Positions 50,401 through 60,983 of a stretch of 64,000 nucleotides of DNA are shown here, in pieces (position 1 is the stretch's first letter; every line of letters begins with the position of its first letter). Both the position numbers and the translations under genes were made by a program. The notes beneath the pieces were generated by a model. It saw only the letters and a list, made by a program, of their open reading frames with translations. It did not search any database and was not told the origin of the DNA. Where the stretch lies: positions 62,001 to 126,000 of the forward strand of contig CANJKZ010000114.1 in the NCBI GenBank assembly GCA_947471745.1, given 5' to 3'. The DNA is from Closterium sp. Naga37s-1. Its lineage: Eukaryota > Streptophyta > Zygnematophyceae > Desmidiales > Closteriaceae.

Positions 50401-53400
50401 TTTGAGTCGACTCAAAAGTCACCTCCTTGCCTCTCCCCACAGGTCTCGTACTCGTCTACTGCATGCCTGGCACCATCACATCACAGCATTCCTTCCTAAC
50501 GCCCCCCACCTTACGCTCTCCCTGTTTTCTCTTCCCCTCCCCCCCCCCCCCCCCCCCCCCCCCCCATTCACCTTCCCTCGTTTCCTCATCCCCACAGGTC
50601 TTGCGCTCTTCTGCTGCATGCCTGCGACCATCACAGCAGGCATCTCTCTTGCACGGGTAGGTAGGCAGAGCACGGGTAAGTCTCAAGAGAGCATGGGAGC
50701 TGGGATGGTTTTGTTGTCAAATTGGAAGGGCTTTGGAGTTGCCTCGAGAGTCATCTCTTCTGCTGCATGCCTGCGACCATAACAGCAGGCATCTCCCTTG
50801 CACGGGTAGGCACAGCATGAGAATCGGGATGGTTTAAAGGTTTCATGGAATCGGAAGGTGACAAGTTGGCATAGGCGCCGCCCTCTCTGCTGAATGCGTT
50901 ACTGCCTGCCTGCCAGCCAGCCTGCCACCATCACAGGAGGCATATCCCTTGCTTGGGTTGGCACAGACGGGACATTCGGGAGTAGGGATGGTTTTAATGC
51001 AAGACTCGACTCTTCAGCAGGCCCTTCTGCAGCATACATGATACCTGCACGCTTCCCCTCAACTTGCCTTTGTCATTCACTCCACATACCCCATTCGTCC
51101 GCTCGCTCGCCCTCTCTCACCCTTCCCTCCCTCCCACCAGGCAGCGCATGCCAACACAGCACTAGCTCTCGGCCTAACTGTCGTCACCAACACCATTGGC
51201 ATACTCACTGTAAGCTCTTCAGCTATAAGCCCTCCTTTCTCCCTCCCCAGCATCCCATGTCGTTTCTCACAGATGCATCTACTCCTATCAAGGCTTGTTC
51301 CGGCCAGTGGGGGTGTGTCACCAGCACTGGTGCCATTGTGTCATGCCCTGTCGACACCACCCCAGTCCCCTCCTCCTTCCTCTCTCCTCCTCATTCCACC
51401 CCCGCTTTGTCTCCTCCCTCAGATGCCTCTACTCCTGTCAAGACTCGTTCCAGCCAGTGGAGGCGTGTCAGTACCAGCAGGGCCGTTGTTACGCGGGCTG
51501 GTTACCACTCTGCTCGTTCCTCTCTTCATAGGCATGGTATGGTGTGCAGTGGTGTGGTGTGGTGTGGTATGGTGTGGTGTGGTGTGGTGTGGTGTGGTGT
51601 GGTGGGGTGTGGTGTCTTACCATGGACTATGATGCGTGTGTTCTGTCCATTCATTTTCTTTCCAAAATTTTTAGCCTTTTCACACCCGCTCGATTTTCCC
51701 TTCATCTTTTTCCCCTCCATCGGCCCCTTGCAACGCTGATTATGATATCCCCTCACAACGGGCCCATCAATCGCCTTCATAACCGAATGGACTCAGGCAG
51801 TGCGCCGAACCATCCCAGGTGCGTAACAAAGCCACTAGCTTATACCATTCTGCATCTCATCCTGCCACGTAGCCTTGGATACCTGCCTGCATTGAGGAAA
51901 ATTGCTGTATTAGCGTTACATGGAGACACCGTGCTATGATTGGTTCAAGTTCCTTGCTCTGTCCTTTCACTAAAATAAGTGTTCTTGCTTCTTCTCTCTT
52001 CCCTTTCCCCGCTATTCCCTCTCTCCCATCTTTCTCCTTTCTTCCTTCTCTCCCCTCTCTCCCCTCCTTTCTCATGATCCAATCAGCTGTTGCCACGTGG
52101 GCTGATCAGCGCAAGCAGCAGCTCTCAATGGCCAACAACGCCATGCTCTCATTCGTGCGTTCTCCTTACCCCTCATTTGCGTTGTTCGTGTGGTTTTCTA
52201 GCCCTCCCTCCACTTCCTTTTCTATATGTGTTTCTGCCCACTCGATTGAACTTCCTTCTATTTCCATTCCCTTAATCGTCAGACATCCCTTGTTCTTGCC
52301 GCTTTCACCCTCCCATCTCACACAAAATTTTGAGACACACATCGATTTCTGAAACCATGAACGCGCCACAAAACTCATGCGTGTGTATTGAGGTGAGTTT
52401 TGATGCGCCTTAAAACTATTGGTCCCCTCCAGGTACCGTGGATGCAAGTCAGTTCCGCCCGGGCGGCGATTCTTCGTCTCGACATGACACAACTGCTACC
52501 CATTGCTGCTGCTGGCATGTATGTCAACTCCACATCATTGTTTACCATGGTCTGTGTGTGTCATCAGTCCGAGCACATCCCACATCCCACCCATGCAACA
52601 TGCACATGCAACTAATACCCATTGCTGCTGCTTCTGGCACTGGCATGTATGTCCACTCCACATCGTTTGCCTTTGGTTGTTCTAATTGCCCCTTGAACGA
52701 ATCACCCCTCCTTTTCCATTTCAAGAGGCCAATATTGTGGACGAATCTGTGAGGTTTGAGATAACTCCTTCCTCTCGCCTCTCGATCCCTCCCGACCCTT
52801 ACCAACCCCTCCCGATCCCTCCGATCCTCCCCAATCCCTACCAATCCCACTCTGAGTTTCAATCAGAACCGTCCATCTGTCCTTCCTGGCGCTCAACATG
52901 GGAGTGATGGCGGCCCTGAGGCGAATCACCCCTCCCCTTCCCCTTCAAGAGGCCAACGCTGTTGATAGAGCTGTCATCATCCTCTCCAGCCAGGTAACAC
53001 TACATGCATAACATGTTAAAGCATATACATTAATGCCGTACAGTTTCTGGTGAGTTTTACCTTCCTGTCACCTGTTCTTTTGAATTCTATGAGGAAAAAT
53101 TGAGTTTCCTGTCACAGAATTTTCTCCAATTTCCAAGTAATGGGAATTTCGAGCAGCTCTGTGTGTGACCTACTGCCAACTCCCGTACCCTTGTGATGTT
53201 TGTCTTTCACCTTGTGGCAGAAAACCCTTCCAGTGGCTGCAACAGTGGTGGAGAAGATTGGAACGCTTATGGGCGAGCCAGCATTGGTCCTGCTGCCATG
53301 CATCCTCACCCATTTCCTCCAGGTCAGCTACCACGTGCTTATATTTCCTTTTTGTGTGCAGCCATGCTTCTATCGTGTGCGCGGGTGTATTCAATCATTT

Positions 53401-53568
53401 TTGGCTTGTCTGCTTTTCGTGGCCGACACTGTGTTTGGTGCGTCGTATAACGTAAGTTGGTGTCCTTCGTTGTGATTGCAGATATTTATTGACTCGCTAC
53501 TAGTCAACAAATGGTTGAATGATGATAGGGAGCGTGACTTTGCCAAGCGTGCTAAGAAAATTGTGTGA
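47465..53568 (+). CDS. BASS4-like: BASS4-type (SLC10A7-like) plastid sodium/metabolite cotransporter
   Basis: Thirteen exons: 47465-48185, 48918-49028, 49323-49390, 49845-49923, 50598-50656, 51141-51209, 51423-51536, 51797-51818, 52087-52154, 52433-52518, 52867-52993, 53221-53322, 53482-53568; every phase closes. The N-terminus (ATG at 47465, Ser/Thr/Arg-rich) fits a chloroplast transit peptide and is followed by an unusually long Gly/Glu-rich stretch. The ten-helix transporter shows family motifs: ISTGIALAVMHPAPG, YCTFGIFFVSGIALDLDEL, LALFCCMPATITAGISLA, NTALALGLTVVTNTIGILT, LVPLFIG, VPWMQVSSARA, KTLPVAATVVEKIG and LVLLPCILTHFLQ. The CMPATITAG segment matches the substrate-pocket region of this clade. 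The substrate is unknown; BASS4 family members lie in the plastid envelope. Many exons have tandem copies; exon 5 has seven versions. Confidence 0.92.
48470..48805 (+). repeat. Duplicated units upstream of BASS4-like exon 2
   Basis: A 34-bp unit (TTCGCTTCTCTTTCCTCCAG and CCAGTCAGCCATCTG) occurs at about 48474 and 48543, with a GAGTCGACTC palindrome between the copies. A decayed exon 2 start (CACGGGAATCGCACTGGCTG) lies at about 48755-48800, and a more decayed one near 48575-48640. Confidence 0.78.
48514..48543. repeat. Third GAGTCGACTC palindrome
   Basis: TTTCGAGTCGACTCTAAAGA followed by CGACTCATTTT, between two copies of a 34-bp unit. The core is perfect and the flanks are decayed. Confidence 0.85.
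49480..49545 (+). repeat. Copy of BASS4-like exon 3 end
   Basis: GCTCGTGGCCCGCCTTCCTC and TATGGCTCG repeat 49362-49390. The donor GT has become CT, so the copy cannot be spliced normally. Confidence 0.87.
50083..50116. repeat. Perfect 34-bp palindrome centred on GAGTCGACTC
   Basis: The sequence reads identically on both strands over 34 bases, with core TTTTGAGTCGACTCAAAA flanked by GAGGTGAC and GTCACCTC. It lies exactly between the first and second copies of the exon 5 unit. Confidence 0.97.
50398..50423. repeat. Second GAGTCGACTC palindrome
   Basis: A perfect 22-bp palindrome (50398-50419) with the same TTTTGAGTCGACTCAAAA core, followed by GTCACCTC as in the 34-bp copy. It lies between the third and fourth copies of the exon 5 unit. 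Confidence 0.97.
50537..50566. repeat. Poly-C tract
   Basis: About 28 consecutive C just upstream of the functional exon 5. The length may be an assembly estimate, since such runs are hard to sequence. Confidence 0.9.
50730..50756. repeat. Decayed relative of the palindrome
   Basis: TTTGGAGTTGCCTCGAGAGT and the following CATCTC align with TTTTGAGTCGACTCAAAAGT and CACCTC at most positions. It lies between the fifth (functional) and sixth copies of exon 5. Confidence 0.65.
51270..51360 (+). repeat. Copy of BASS4-like exon 7 start
   Basis: CAG-ATGCATCTACTCCTATCA and the following LLSRLVPASGGVS coding repeat the exon 7 acceptor and first 40 or so bases (51423 on). It diverges before the end of the exon. 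Confidence 0.85.
51538..51612. repeat. (GTGTG)n/(TGTGG)n microsatellite
   Basis: About 14 units of GGTGT type starting just at the exon 7 donor; the array shares its first bases with the splice site. Confidence 0.9.
52605..52745 (+). repeat. Copies of BASS4-like exon 10 end and exon 11 middle
   Basis: TACCCATTGCTGCTGCT and GGCAT-GTATGTC at about 52615-52652 repeat the exon 10 end and donor. CGAATCACCCCTCC to GAGGCCAA at about 52696-52735 repeats part of exon 11. Confidence 0.8.
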
Positions 53569-54685
53569 AACTGTTCAATTCCTGGGGAATGTCCACCAAT
53601 AATAGTTCCTGTTGTACCTGCAAGTGCTCGTCACGATTTCATCAACCCATGCATGCTGTAACAATGAATAAGGTGTGGTTATTACGAAATAGTTTCGAAG
53701 AGAGCTACAGTCTGCATAGGCAGCAGCTAATAGCGAGAATGATGCTTCGAATCATGAGTCATCACCACCCTGCTGAGTTGGAGTGGCCTGTGGTACTGAA
53801 TCCAATGGACAGCTGGATGGGGCAGTCAGCCAGAAGGCCACGTAAGTAGGGCAGAAACGAATTGTGAAGGTTCGTGTTGCGTGTGGTGACACACGCCAAC
53901 GCGGATCTCTGATTCCCTCCTGGTACAGTACAGTGCTGTACAGTACGGTGCAGGCTTGTGCACCTTGGTCCCCGGCGAGACCAACAGTGTGGAGAAACAG
54001 AGGGCATTCCACCGACAGGCGCGATTCGCTAGCCCCTTCAGGTTCGGAAGGTGTCCGAACCTTCAGTTAGGGGGCCTGAGGACAAGCTTGCGCCGCTCTG
54101 CGAGCAGTAGTTTTCAGGCTAGGGAGAACCGAGCCATCCAGCCTGGCAAGGCTTGGGAAGATGCGACGCGCAATGTTGAGGGGCATGTCACCCATTTCCG
54201 CGAAGGGCAGTTTTCCGCGGGAAGCTGGCGTTCAAGCCAAGGCGGAAGCCACGCGATTCCTCTCCTTGACCACGCGCCATCTTCTCAAGCAAGCACAGAG
54301 ATGTCTCGCACCGTGCCGCGCCTTCCGGGTCTGTTGCGCCCCTCACCGTCTCCTCCCCTTTACCTAACCAGAGCCGAGCCAAAAATCCCCCCAAGTTCCA
54401 TGGTGCCCTTGGAATCCGAACCTGTCGATCTCCGCCGCTCTTCCCCTTCCTCCCACCCTCCCCCAATCTTCCCCGCAAGAAAGACCATGTGTAAATCTCT
54501 ATCGGGGTAGGGCGCATTGTATAAGAGCAGGTGCCCTCAGCATTGTTATTCGTTCGTCATCCATTAGTGGGGCTGATTTCCAAATTCTCCCGCTCACCCT
54601 CAAATTTTACTTTCCGAATTCGCTCCGACTTCAGCTGTGAGTCTTTCTTCCCTTCCTGGTTTCTCGTCGAGGGGATTCTGTCAAA
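53569..54685. other. Intergenic, no gene seen
   Basis: 3' flank of the transporter, then the 5' flank of the peroxidase gene. A short near-palindrome GTACAGTACAGTGCTGTACAG lies near 53925-53945. No coding or RNA feature was recognised. Confidence 0.6.
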
Positions 54686-57007
54686 ATGTCGCCCCGCGTG
54701 CTTCTTCTGGCGGTGCTCATTGTGTCGGCTGCGCTTGTTTCGCGGCCTGCGCTGGCGCATCGTAGCTTCGGCGTCCTGACTCAGAACCCGCATCGCGAGG
54801 AGATGCGGCTTCTGACTGACGACAGCAGCACTGATAGTTCGTCGCACGACGACAGCAGCAGCGACAGCTCGTCACACGACGACAGCAGCAGCGACGGTTC
54901 GCACGACAACAGCAGTTTGGACGACTACCACGACGACAGTCATGACAGCAGCGACTCGTCGTCGTCGGATGACCACAGCAGCAGCGACGACAGCAGCCAC
55001 GACGACAACAGCAGCGATGACAGCAGCAGCGACGACAGCAGCAGCGACGACAGCAGCAGCGACGACAGCAGCAGCGACGACAGCAGCAGCGACGACAGCA
55101 GCAGCGACGACAGCAGCAGCGACGACAGCAGCAGCGACGACAGCAGCAGCGACGACAGCAGCAGCGACAGCAGCAGCAGCAGCGACGACAGCAACAGCAA
55201 CAGCAGCGACGACAGCAGCAGCAGCAGCGACAGCAGCCACGACGACAACCACTACAGCAGCACCAGCGACGGCTCGAGCAGCGGCGGCGGCCTGTCGTAC
55301 AACTACTACGCGTCCACGTGCCCCAAGGCGGCGGAGATTGTCGCGGCGCGCGTGTACCAGGCGTACAAGAACGACCCCGCTGTCCCCGCGCCGCTGCTGC
55401 GCCTGCACTTCCACGACTGCTTCGTCCAGGTTCGTGCGTCGCGGTTCGTGAATGTGTGACATTTTCACGAACATCGAATATGTTGATGATTTTTTTAATT
55501 TTTTATTTTGGGTACGTTTTGCGAGATGGCGGGAGGGAATGCGGCATGTGAAACCGCCGCAACTTTCGCAAACCATTTGAAAATAATCATATGTCGATGC
55601 GAGGGTAACCCGCAGTCACGAAACTCCTGCTAGTGACTTTCGGTTGCTTTCGTATCGCATTTGTTTTCGTTGTTATTCCTTTTCAGGGCTGCGACGCCTC
55701 CGTCCTCCTGGATTTGACGGACGACAACAAGGCGGAGAAGGACGCAAATCCCAACGCCACTCTCTCTAATCATGCCTTTCATGTTTTTCTCTTCTTTTTT
55801 TTCAGGGCTGTGACGCGTCGGTGCTGCTCGATTCGACGGAGGACAACAAGGCGGAGAAGGACGCGGATCCCAACGCCACTCTCGGTGCGTTCGATGTGGT
55901 CGACGACATCAAGGACCACCTCGAGTCGGAATGCCCTGGCGTCGTGTCTTGCGCCGACATTCTCGCTCTCGCCGCTCGCGAAGGCATTCATCTGGTATGT
56001 CCTCGCACACTCTGAGAAGTTATTATTTTTTCTATTTTTCTTTCACCTTTCTTTCCGCATCATCCTCCGCAACGCCCTGCACATCCACCCTCCCCCTCTT
56101 CTCCCCCCCTCCTCCCCCCCTTCCTCCCCCTCCGCCTCCCTCCCCCCCCCCACCTTTTATTATCTCACTCATTCTAACCACCGTGTCGTCGTGTATTTTA
56201 TTCCGCATTTTCGCTAATCGCAGGCCGGCGGTCCTTTCACGGAGGTGCCTCTGGGCCGTCGCGACGGGCTGACGTCATTCGCGCTCGCGGCGGAGACTTT
56301 CCTCCCGGGCTCCACGCTCAACGTCTCTGGCCTCGTCCATAACTTCAACACAGTCGGCCTCGATATGACCGACGTTGTGACTCTTAGCGGAGCTCACACT
56401 ATCGGGGAGGGCCGCTGCGTGAGCCTGAAGAACCGCCTGGAGCAGGACGACCCCACGATGGACCCGGAATTCGCGGCGTACGTGAAGCAGAAGTGCGGCA
56501 CGAGCAACATCGACCCCAAGGCGATGATTGACAACGACTATGCTTCGCCAAACAAATTTGACAACCAGGTAAGCAGCACGATTCGCCTGACATCTCATCT
56601 CAACTCTCGCCTCTCCTTCCCTTTCCCCCCATCCCTCGCCGGCCCCATTCCATTTCCTTCTATCCTTCGCTTCCCCCTTTCTCACCTCTTCAGCATTATG
56701 CGAACCTTCTCGCGCACACTTTCTTAACCCCTGAAAATTAAAAGACCACGCAATTTTGGTTCGCTTCTACGTCTCTCCGCCTTCGCAGTACTACAAGAAC
56801 CTCCTGGCGCACAAGGGCCTGTTCACCACCGACCAGGCTCTCATTTACGACGACAAGACGGAGCGCGCAGTGAAGGCCTTCGCGCACGCCAAGAGCACGT
56901 GGTTCGACGCGTTCCCCAAGTCGCTCATGAAAATGGGCGTCATTTCGCCGCTCACCGGCACGCAGGGCGAGGTCCGCCTCAACTGCCACGTGCGCAACAC
57001 CTACTAG
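54686..57007 (+). CDS. Class III secretory peroxidase with long Ser/Asp spacer
   Basis: Exons 54686-55429, 55806-55994, 56224-56568 and 56789-57007 give 498 residues, against about 320-350 for ordinary class III peroxidases; phase 0 throughout. A signal peptide ([18 protein letters not shown]) is followed by about 145 residues of almost pure Ser/Asp/His in SSDD repeats, then the peroxidase domain: [23 protein letters not shown] with the distal haem His and Arg, [36 protein letters not shown], the proximal His in TLSGAHTIG, and a C-terminus [18 protein letters not shown]. Family cysteines are present. It would be secreted and oxidise phenolics with hydrogen peroxide or generate reactive oxygen at the wall. 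The acidic spacer may bind calcium or wall matrix; that is inference. One decayed copy of the exon 2 start lies upstream of exon 2. Confidence 0.94.
54826..55260 (+). repeat. Coding (GACGACAGCAGCAGC)n Ser/Asp repeat
   Basis: In-frame repeats of a 15-bp unit coding DDSSS, purest at about 55010-55175, with His- and Asn-containing variants on both sides. Purity in the centre suggests recent expansion by slippage. Confidence 0.95.
55687..55767 (+). repeat. Copy of peroxidase exon 2 start
   Basis: An acceptor (TTTTCAG) and 81 bp coding [20 protein letters not shown] and NPNATL match the start of exon 2 at 55806. The copy loses homology at TCTAATC and has no donor. It lies 119 bp upstream of the functional exon. 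Confidence 0.9.
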
Positions 57008-57776
57008 TGGGCGCAAGAGGCGGTACCAGCGCGCAGCTTGTGGCGCATACTACGGCTGGGAGAATGGAGGTCTTGCAGGACGTTCTTGAGCAGCTGAAAA
57101 TGAGGATCTTGATGGTCGTGGGTGATTCGATTTCGTAGTGGGATGCTAGAGCGTGAACTGCGGGGTCCTACAGCGTTTGGGAATTATGTAATACTCTGAG
57201 ATGGAAATAAAAGGTGGCGGCTATGTATGCTTTCTTTGGAGTGCATGTCCTTGACCTTGTGCTTACGGTTGCTGCAGAACACACAGACGATGGTTTGATC
57301 CAGCTGGAATTCGAGTGTGCATGAAGGAGCAGAATTTGCCGTCGAGAGGGCCCGTTGATTTCCACAGAATTTGGAGTTATCCATCGATTCGGCGAACCGC
57401 GACCATGTTATTTGCACCGACTCGCTATTGCGTCAGCGCGCCCCAAAAGCAAATTCTCCAAATTACAACACAAGGTGCTGTACAATGTCACAGAAGCACA
57501 TTCCACTAGATGGTTGCTCTAGTGCCGAAGTGCTGTTGTCTTTGTGGTGTGGTCCTATCCCATCTCAGGCTATCTGGCAGTGCCTTTGGCGTGTCAATAG
57601 GAAAGCAGCTGATGCGACAACATGATTTTTTTTCAGAGATATCATAGGGCCGAAACAATGTCATCACAACAGTAACTTTCTCCGGACTCGGATGCAACTC
57701 AAAGTGCGGACTCGTGAGAAAAGGCAACAAAAGCAACCAGGTTGCAATAAGCACACCACATACGAAGGTACAGACT
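57008..57776. other. Convergent intergenic region, no gene seen
   Basis: 3' flanks of two converging genes; moderately AT-rich. No coding or RNA feature was recognised. Confidence 0.6.
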
Positions 57777-60233
57777 TCAGTCCACTTCGGCCACCATTGA
57801 ACTGCACCTGCTCGTTGATGTTGCCGACCTGATTCTATCAATCCGTTCATCCTCTGCCACCTCATCTGGGCTGTACACCCACCTGCGACGGTCCTGGCGA
57901 ATGCGGGGAGTTGACTGTAGCAACGGATGGTACATACACAGACACCCACGTACACAAGGGTGAACATTTGGCAGGCATTGCATGGGCAAGTACATAGGAC
58001 ATGTGTTGTGACCTCTAATCGAGCAGCTGACTTGGGTGTGGTATGTGCAAGACAGATACAACATATGGAGGGATAATGAAAGATGGGCAATAGGAATGAA
58101 GAGAGCGAGAGAATGACAGCAAAACTGAGATCATGCGTTGCTACTGGACGAGAAGGGGGTAGACAGAGATAACAGAAGTAGAGAGGTGTAGTAGTTAGTG
58201 AGGCAAGGTAAGGGGATGGATGGAGAAGAGGAGGAGAGGAGAGGAGCAGAGGCTGGAATACCGTACCCTTTTAGGACCCCAGTGGGCCAATGAGCTTCTG
58301 CCACGTGGAGGATACATGTCCCACCCACTCACTGCAGAGCTGCTCTCTGAAGGCTGCTCCTTGCCCTCTGGGGGATGGAAGTAAGGGGAGAAATAGTGAG
58401 AATGAGATATAGAGAAGGAGCTTCAAGAGAGGTAAATGCGAGAGAACGGAATGCTAGAGAGAGTTATGCGAGAAAGGGAAATACGGGAGGGCGCTTGAAT
58501 GAAGAATGAACATCCGATCAAGTTGTAATGACACCCTCATCACCCTGCTTCAGCGCATGCTTACCTTTCACAGCTGCCCTCATCATAAGAGGTCTTCTCA
58601 CTTTCTGTAACATGCAGCAAAAGGAGGGAGGGAAGGGGCAGCAAGAAAGAGGAGGGAGGGGGAGAGAGGAGTGGGATGTGGGGCAGGACAACGGATGGAG
58701 GGAGGCTAGAGAGTCAAGACAACGGCAGAAAAGAATGGTGTCAGCAACAGCTGAACTAAGTGACGGCAGCACTGTAACGTGTGACATAATAGAGCACTTG
58801 AGGCACAACGAGGCGTTACTCACCTGTCTTGGCTTGCCACTTGCCCTTCTGCTCCTGCTCCAAGTCATGCTGCTATCCACCTCCTCCTCCCCATCATCGT
58901 CCTCCCCCTCCTCTTCTTCCTCATACTTTCCCCCCTCCCCATTCTCACCACTGCAACCGCCACCAACACAGGAGCTCTCCCAATACCCCTCAGAAGCCGA
59001 CACCCAATCAGGTTGCGACACGTGGCTCGACCACGAAGCCAGGTTCCCTCGAAACGCCCTGGGTGCCCCCAACGTACTCCTCCCACCAGGCCACTCTGAC
59101 ACGCACTGGCTGATTCTATTGATTTTCCGAGTGGGCTTTTCCAGGAAGATATTTGAGTATTCTGCTAGCGGATCTGACGCTGTGGGGATACAGTCACTGA
59201 TAATGGTAGGCTCACAACCCAGTGACGGAATGGATGGAACAGGACGGAGTGCTGAAACGTCTCTGGAACCTGGTACGGATGAGGGAATGGAGGCCGGGGA
59301 CGGACTCGACGTCCTTATAGGTGCCTGGTACGGTGCAATGCCGTCAGAGAATGGACTTGTCAGTCTCTCCTTTCCTTCAGGCGCAGTCGACACATTGAAG
59401 AAGCCACGCGGCACATTAGTGCGGTTACCCGTTTCAGAAAGTGTTGCTCGGGGATTCGCCCTCAAGCCATTGCTTTCTCCAAGCACCCGTTTCTCCTGGA
59501 CGAGATGCGGCTCCTGCTGACTACAGTTGAACAGACTGCCAGAGCCATCCCAAGCCGCAGAGTTGCTCGCCCCGTCCCCTCTCATTCCGTTCCCTTTAGA
59601 ATCATCATTCTCTTTCCCGTCCTCGGCGTCTTTAAAAACTGGAAAATCCTTATGAAGCAGCTGCGTCCAGTGTCTTTTTTCAGCCGACTCTACGTTTTCC
59701 TGCTGATGCCCATGATGCTTTTGATGCTCCAGGTTCTTTTGATGGAGTTGTTTCTGCTGATTCTCATGATGCTCAGAACGATTCAGCATCGCAGAGCATC
59801 CAGTCTCTGAAAGAACAACGCTACTGGTTTCAGAGCATCCAGTTGGGTCCCAGCTGGATCCCATCTGTACAGGGAGGTCATCGACAGAGGCCGAGCTCGC
59901 AACTGGTTTCGTACTCGTTCCGCTTTCTCTGATTTCGTCTCCTCTCACTTCGTCTCCTCTCACTTCGTCTCCTCTCATTCCGCCTCCTCTCCGTCCGTCT
60001 GTTCTCCTTCCTTCTCCTCTTTTACGACTCCAGAACCGCCGGCCGCTGAAAATTCCTCCACTGAATCCCATACCGCTGCTGGTGCTGCTGCGCCTACTGT
60101 TTCGCTGTGAGATGTTATCCCTCTGGGATCCGCCGGTGGTGTTTTTAGCCTCAAACAATCCATCTGGGCCTTGCTCTGCAAGGGAGTCGGCGAGATTTCC
60201 AGCAGGACGCGATTTTTGCCAGGGTAACCACAT
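57777..60233 (-). CDS. Unrecognised low-complexity protein
   Basis: A minus-strand model with exons 60233-58824, 58604-58565, 58367-58267 and 57893-57777 gives 555 residues; phases close. The first exon is a long open frame from the ATG at 60233, rich in Ser, Arg, His and Gln, with a short RGDEVRGDEVRGDEIRE repeat and an acidic stretch before its donor. No domain is recognised. The small C-terminal exons read smoothly (SGWDMYPPRGRSSLAHWG; RRRWVYSPDEVAEDERIDRI) and end at a TGA at 57777. Alternative starts upstream in the same frame (GTG at 60290) are not ATG. Exon 1 is well supported by length; exons 2-4 rest on splice phase only. I assign no function. Confidence 0.55.
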
Positions 60234-60983
60234 GCTGAGGTTTTCGCTAAATGCAACTCGTGCGAAAACGGTGTGAGGAATGTTGGACACGCAACGCGGA
60301 ATCCCAACGGCGCAGTTCGAAGACCTATAATGTCTGCTATGCTGCCATCAATAGCAGGTACGCGATGATCATAACCCTGACGCTGTTCGTGGTCGTGCGG
60401 AACTGAGTCCAGAGGGGAAGCATCGTCACTTGAGGTTGCTACGGCCACGCTTCCGCTCTAGTCACAGTTGATCGCGTATTATAAGAATTACGGCGAATTC
60501 TGAAAGAATGGTATGGTCGTCTCTGGAGCCACCATATACTTGTATCCGCAGTAGATAATCGCGCACTTTTATTAGCGAGAGAATTATTGGCAGCACTAAG
60601 CAGGAATCGCTTCTAGATTTGCACAGTAGTAGGCAGTAGTTATGGAAGCTCTGTGGGAGTAGTAATATCCTACCAGAACGCACCAGACTGACTGGTATGG
60701 GAAGAAGGGGAAGAATTTGAACAGGAGAACTCGAGGGAGGGTGAGAATGTTGGCGGGAAACACGACCGTTCTGACTGACATGCGCGAATACGCGATAGTG
60801 GGACATTACGCGGGGAAGAACATGCACTGGGTTTAGATTTGAACAATGGGCAATAACCTATTTAGATTTGAAGGCATGAAAATGGGTAGTCCTTTATTGT
60901 TCACTATAAATAGTTACAAAGCATTTTATTAGGGCCTACGAAGCGGAAAATTGACAAAGAAAGCACAATGCATATTGGAATCA
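60234..60983. other. Intergenic, no gene seen
   Basis: Short AT-rich spacer between two minus-strand genes, containing the 3' flank of the upstream kinase gene and the promoter of the unrecognised gene. Confidence 0.6.

Larger units (their letters stand above)
50002..50962 (+). repeat. Seven-copy array of BASS4-like exon 5
   Basis: Copies begin at about 50005, 50117, 50330, 50437, 50598, 50752 and 50885. All share TGCATGCCTG and an ATCACA core coding the CMPATI motif. Only 50598-50656 has acceptor, full frame and donor. The copy at about 50444 has an acceptor (CCCCACAG-GTCTCG) but loses the frame end. Copies one and two, three and four, and five and six are separated by palindromic GAGTCGACTC-type sequences. 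Confidence 0.88.

Noticed and set aside
54942..55451. Thr/Ala-rich plus-strand and Leu/Val-rich minus-strand frames over the peroxidase repeat
   Set aside because: Other-frame readings of the GACGACAGCAGCAGC repeat.
58528..59520. A 330-codon plus-strand frame
   Set aside because: Antisense shadow of the unrecognised minus-strand gene; no domain and no intron pattern of its own.
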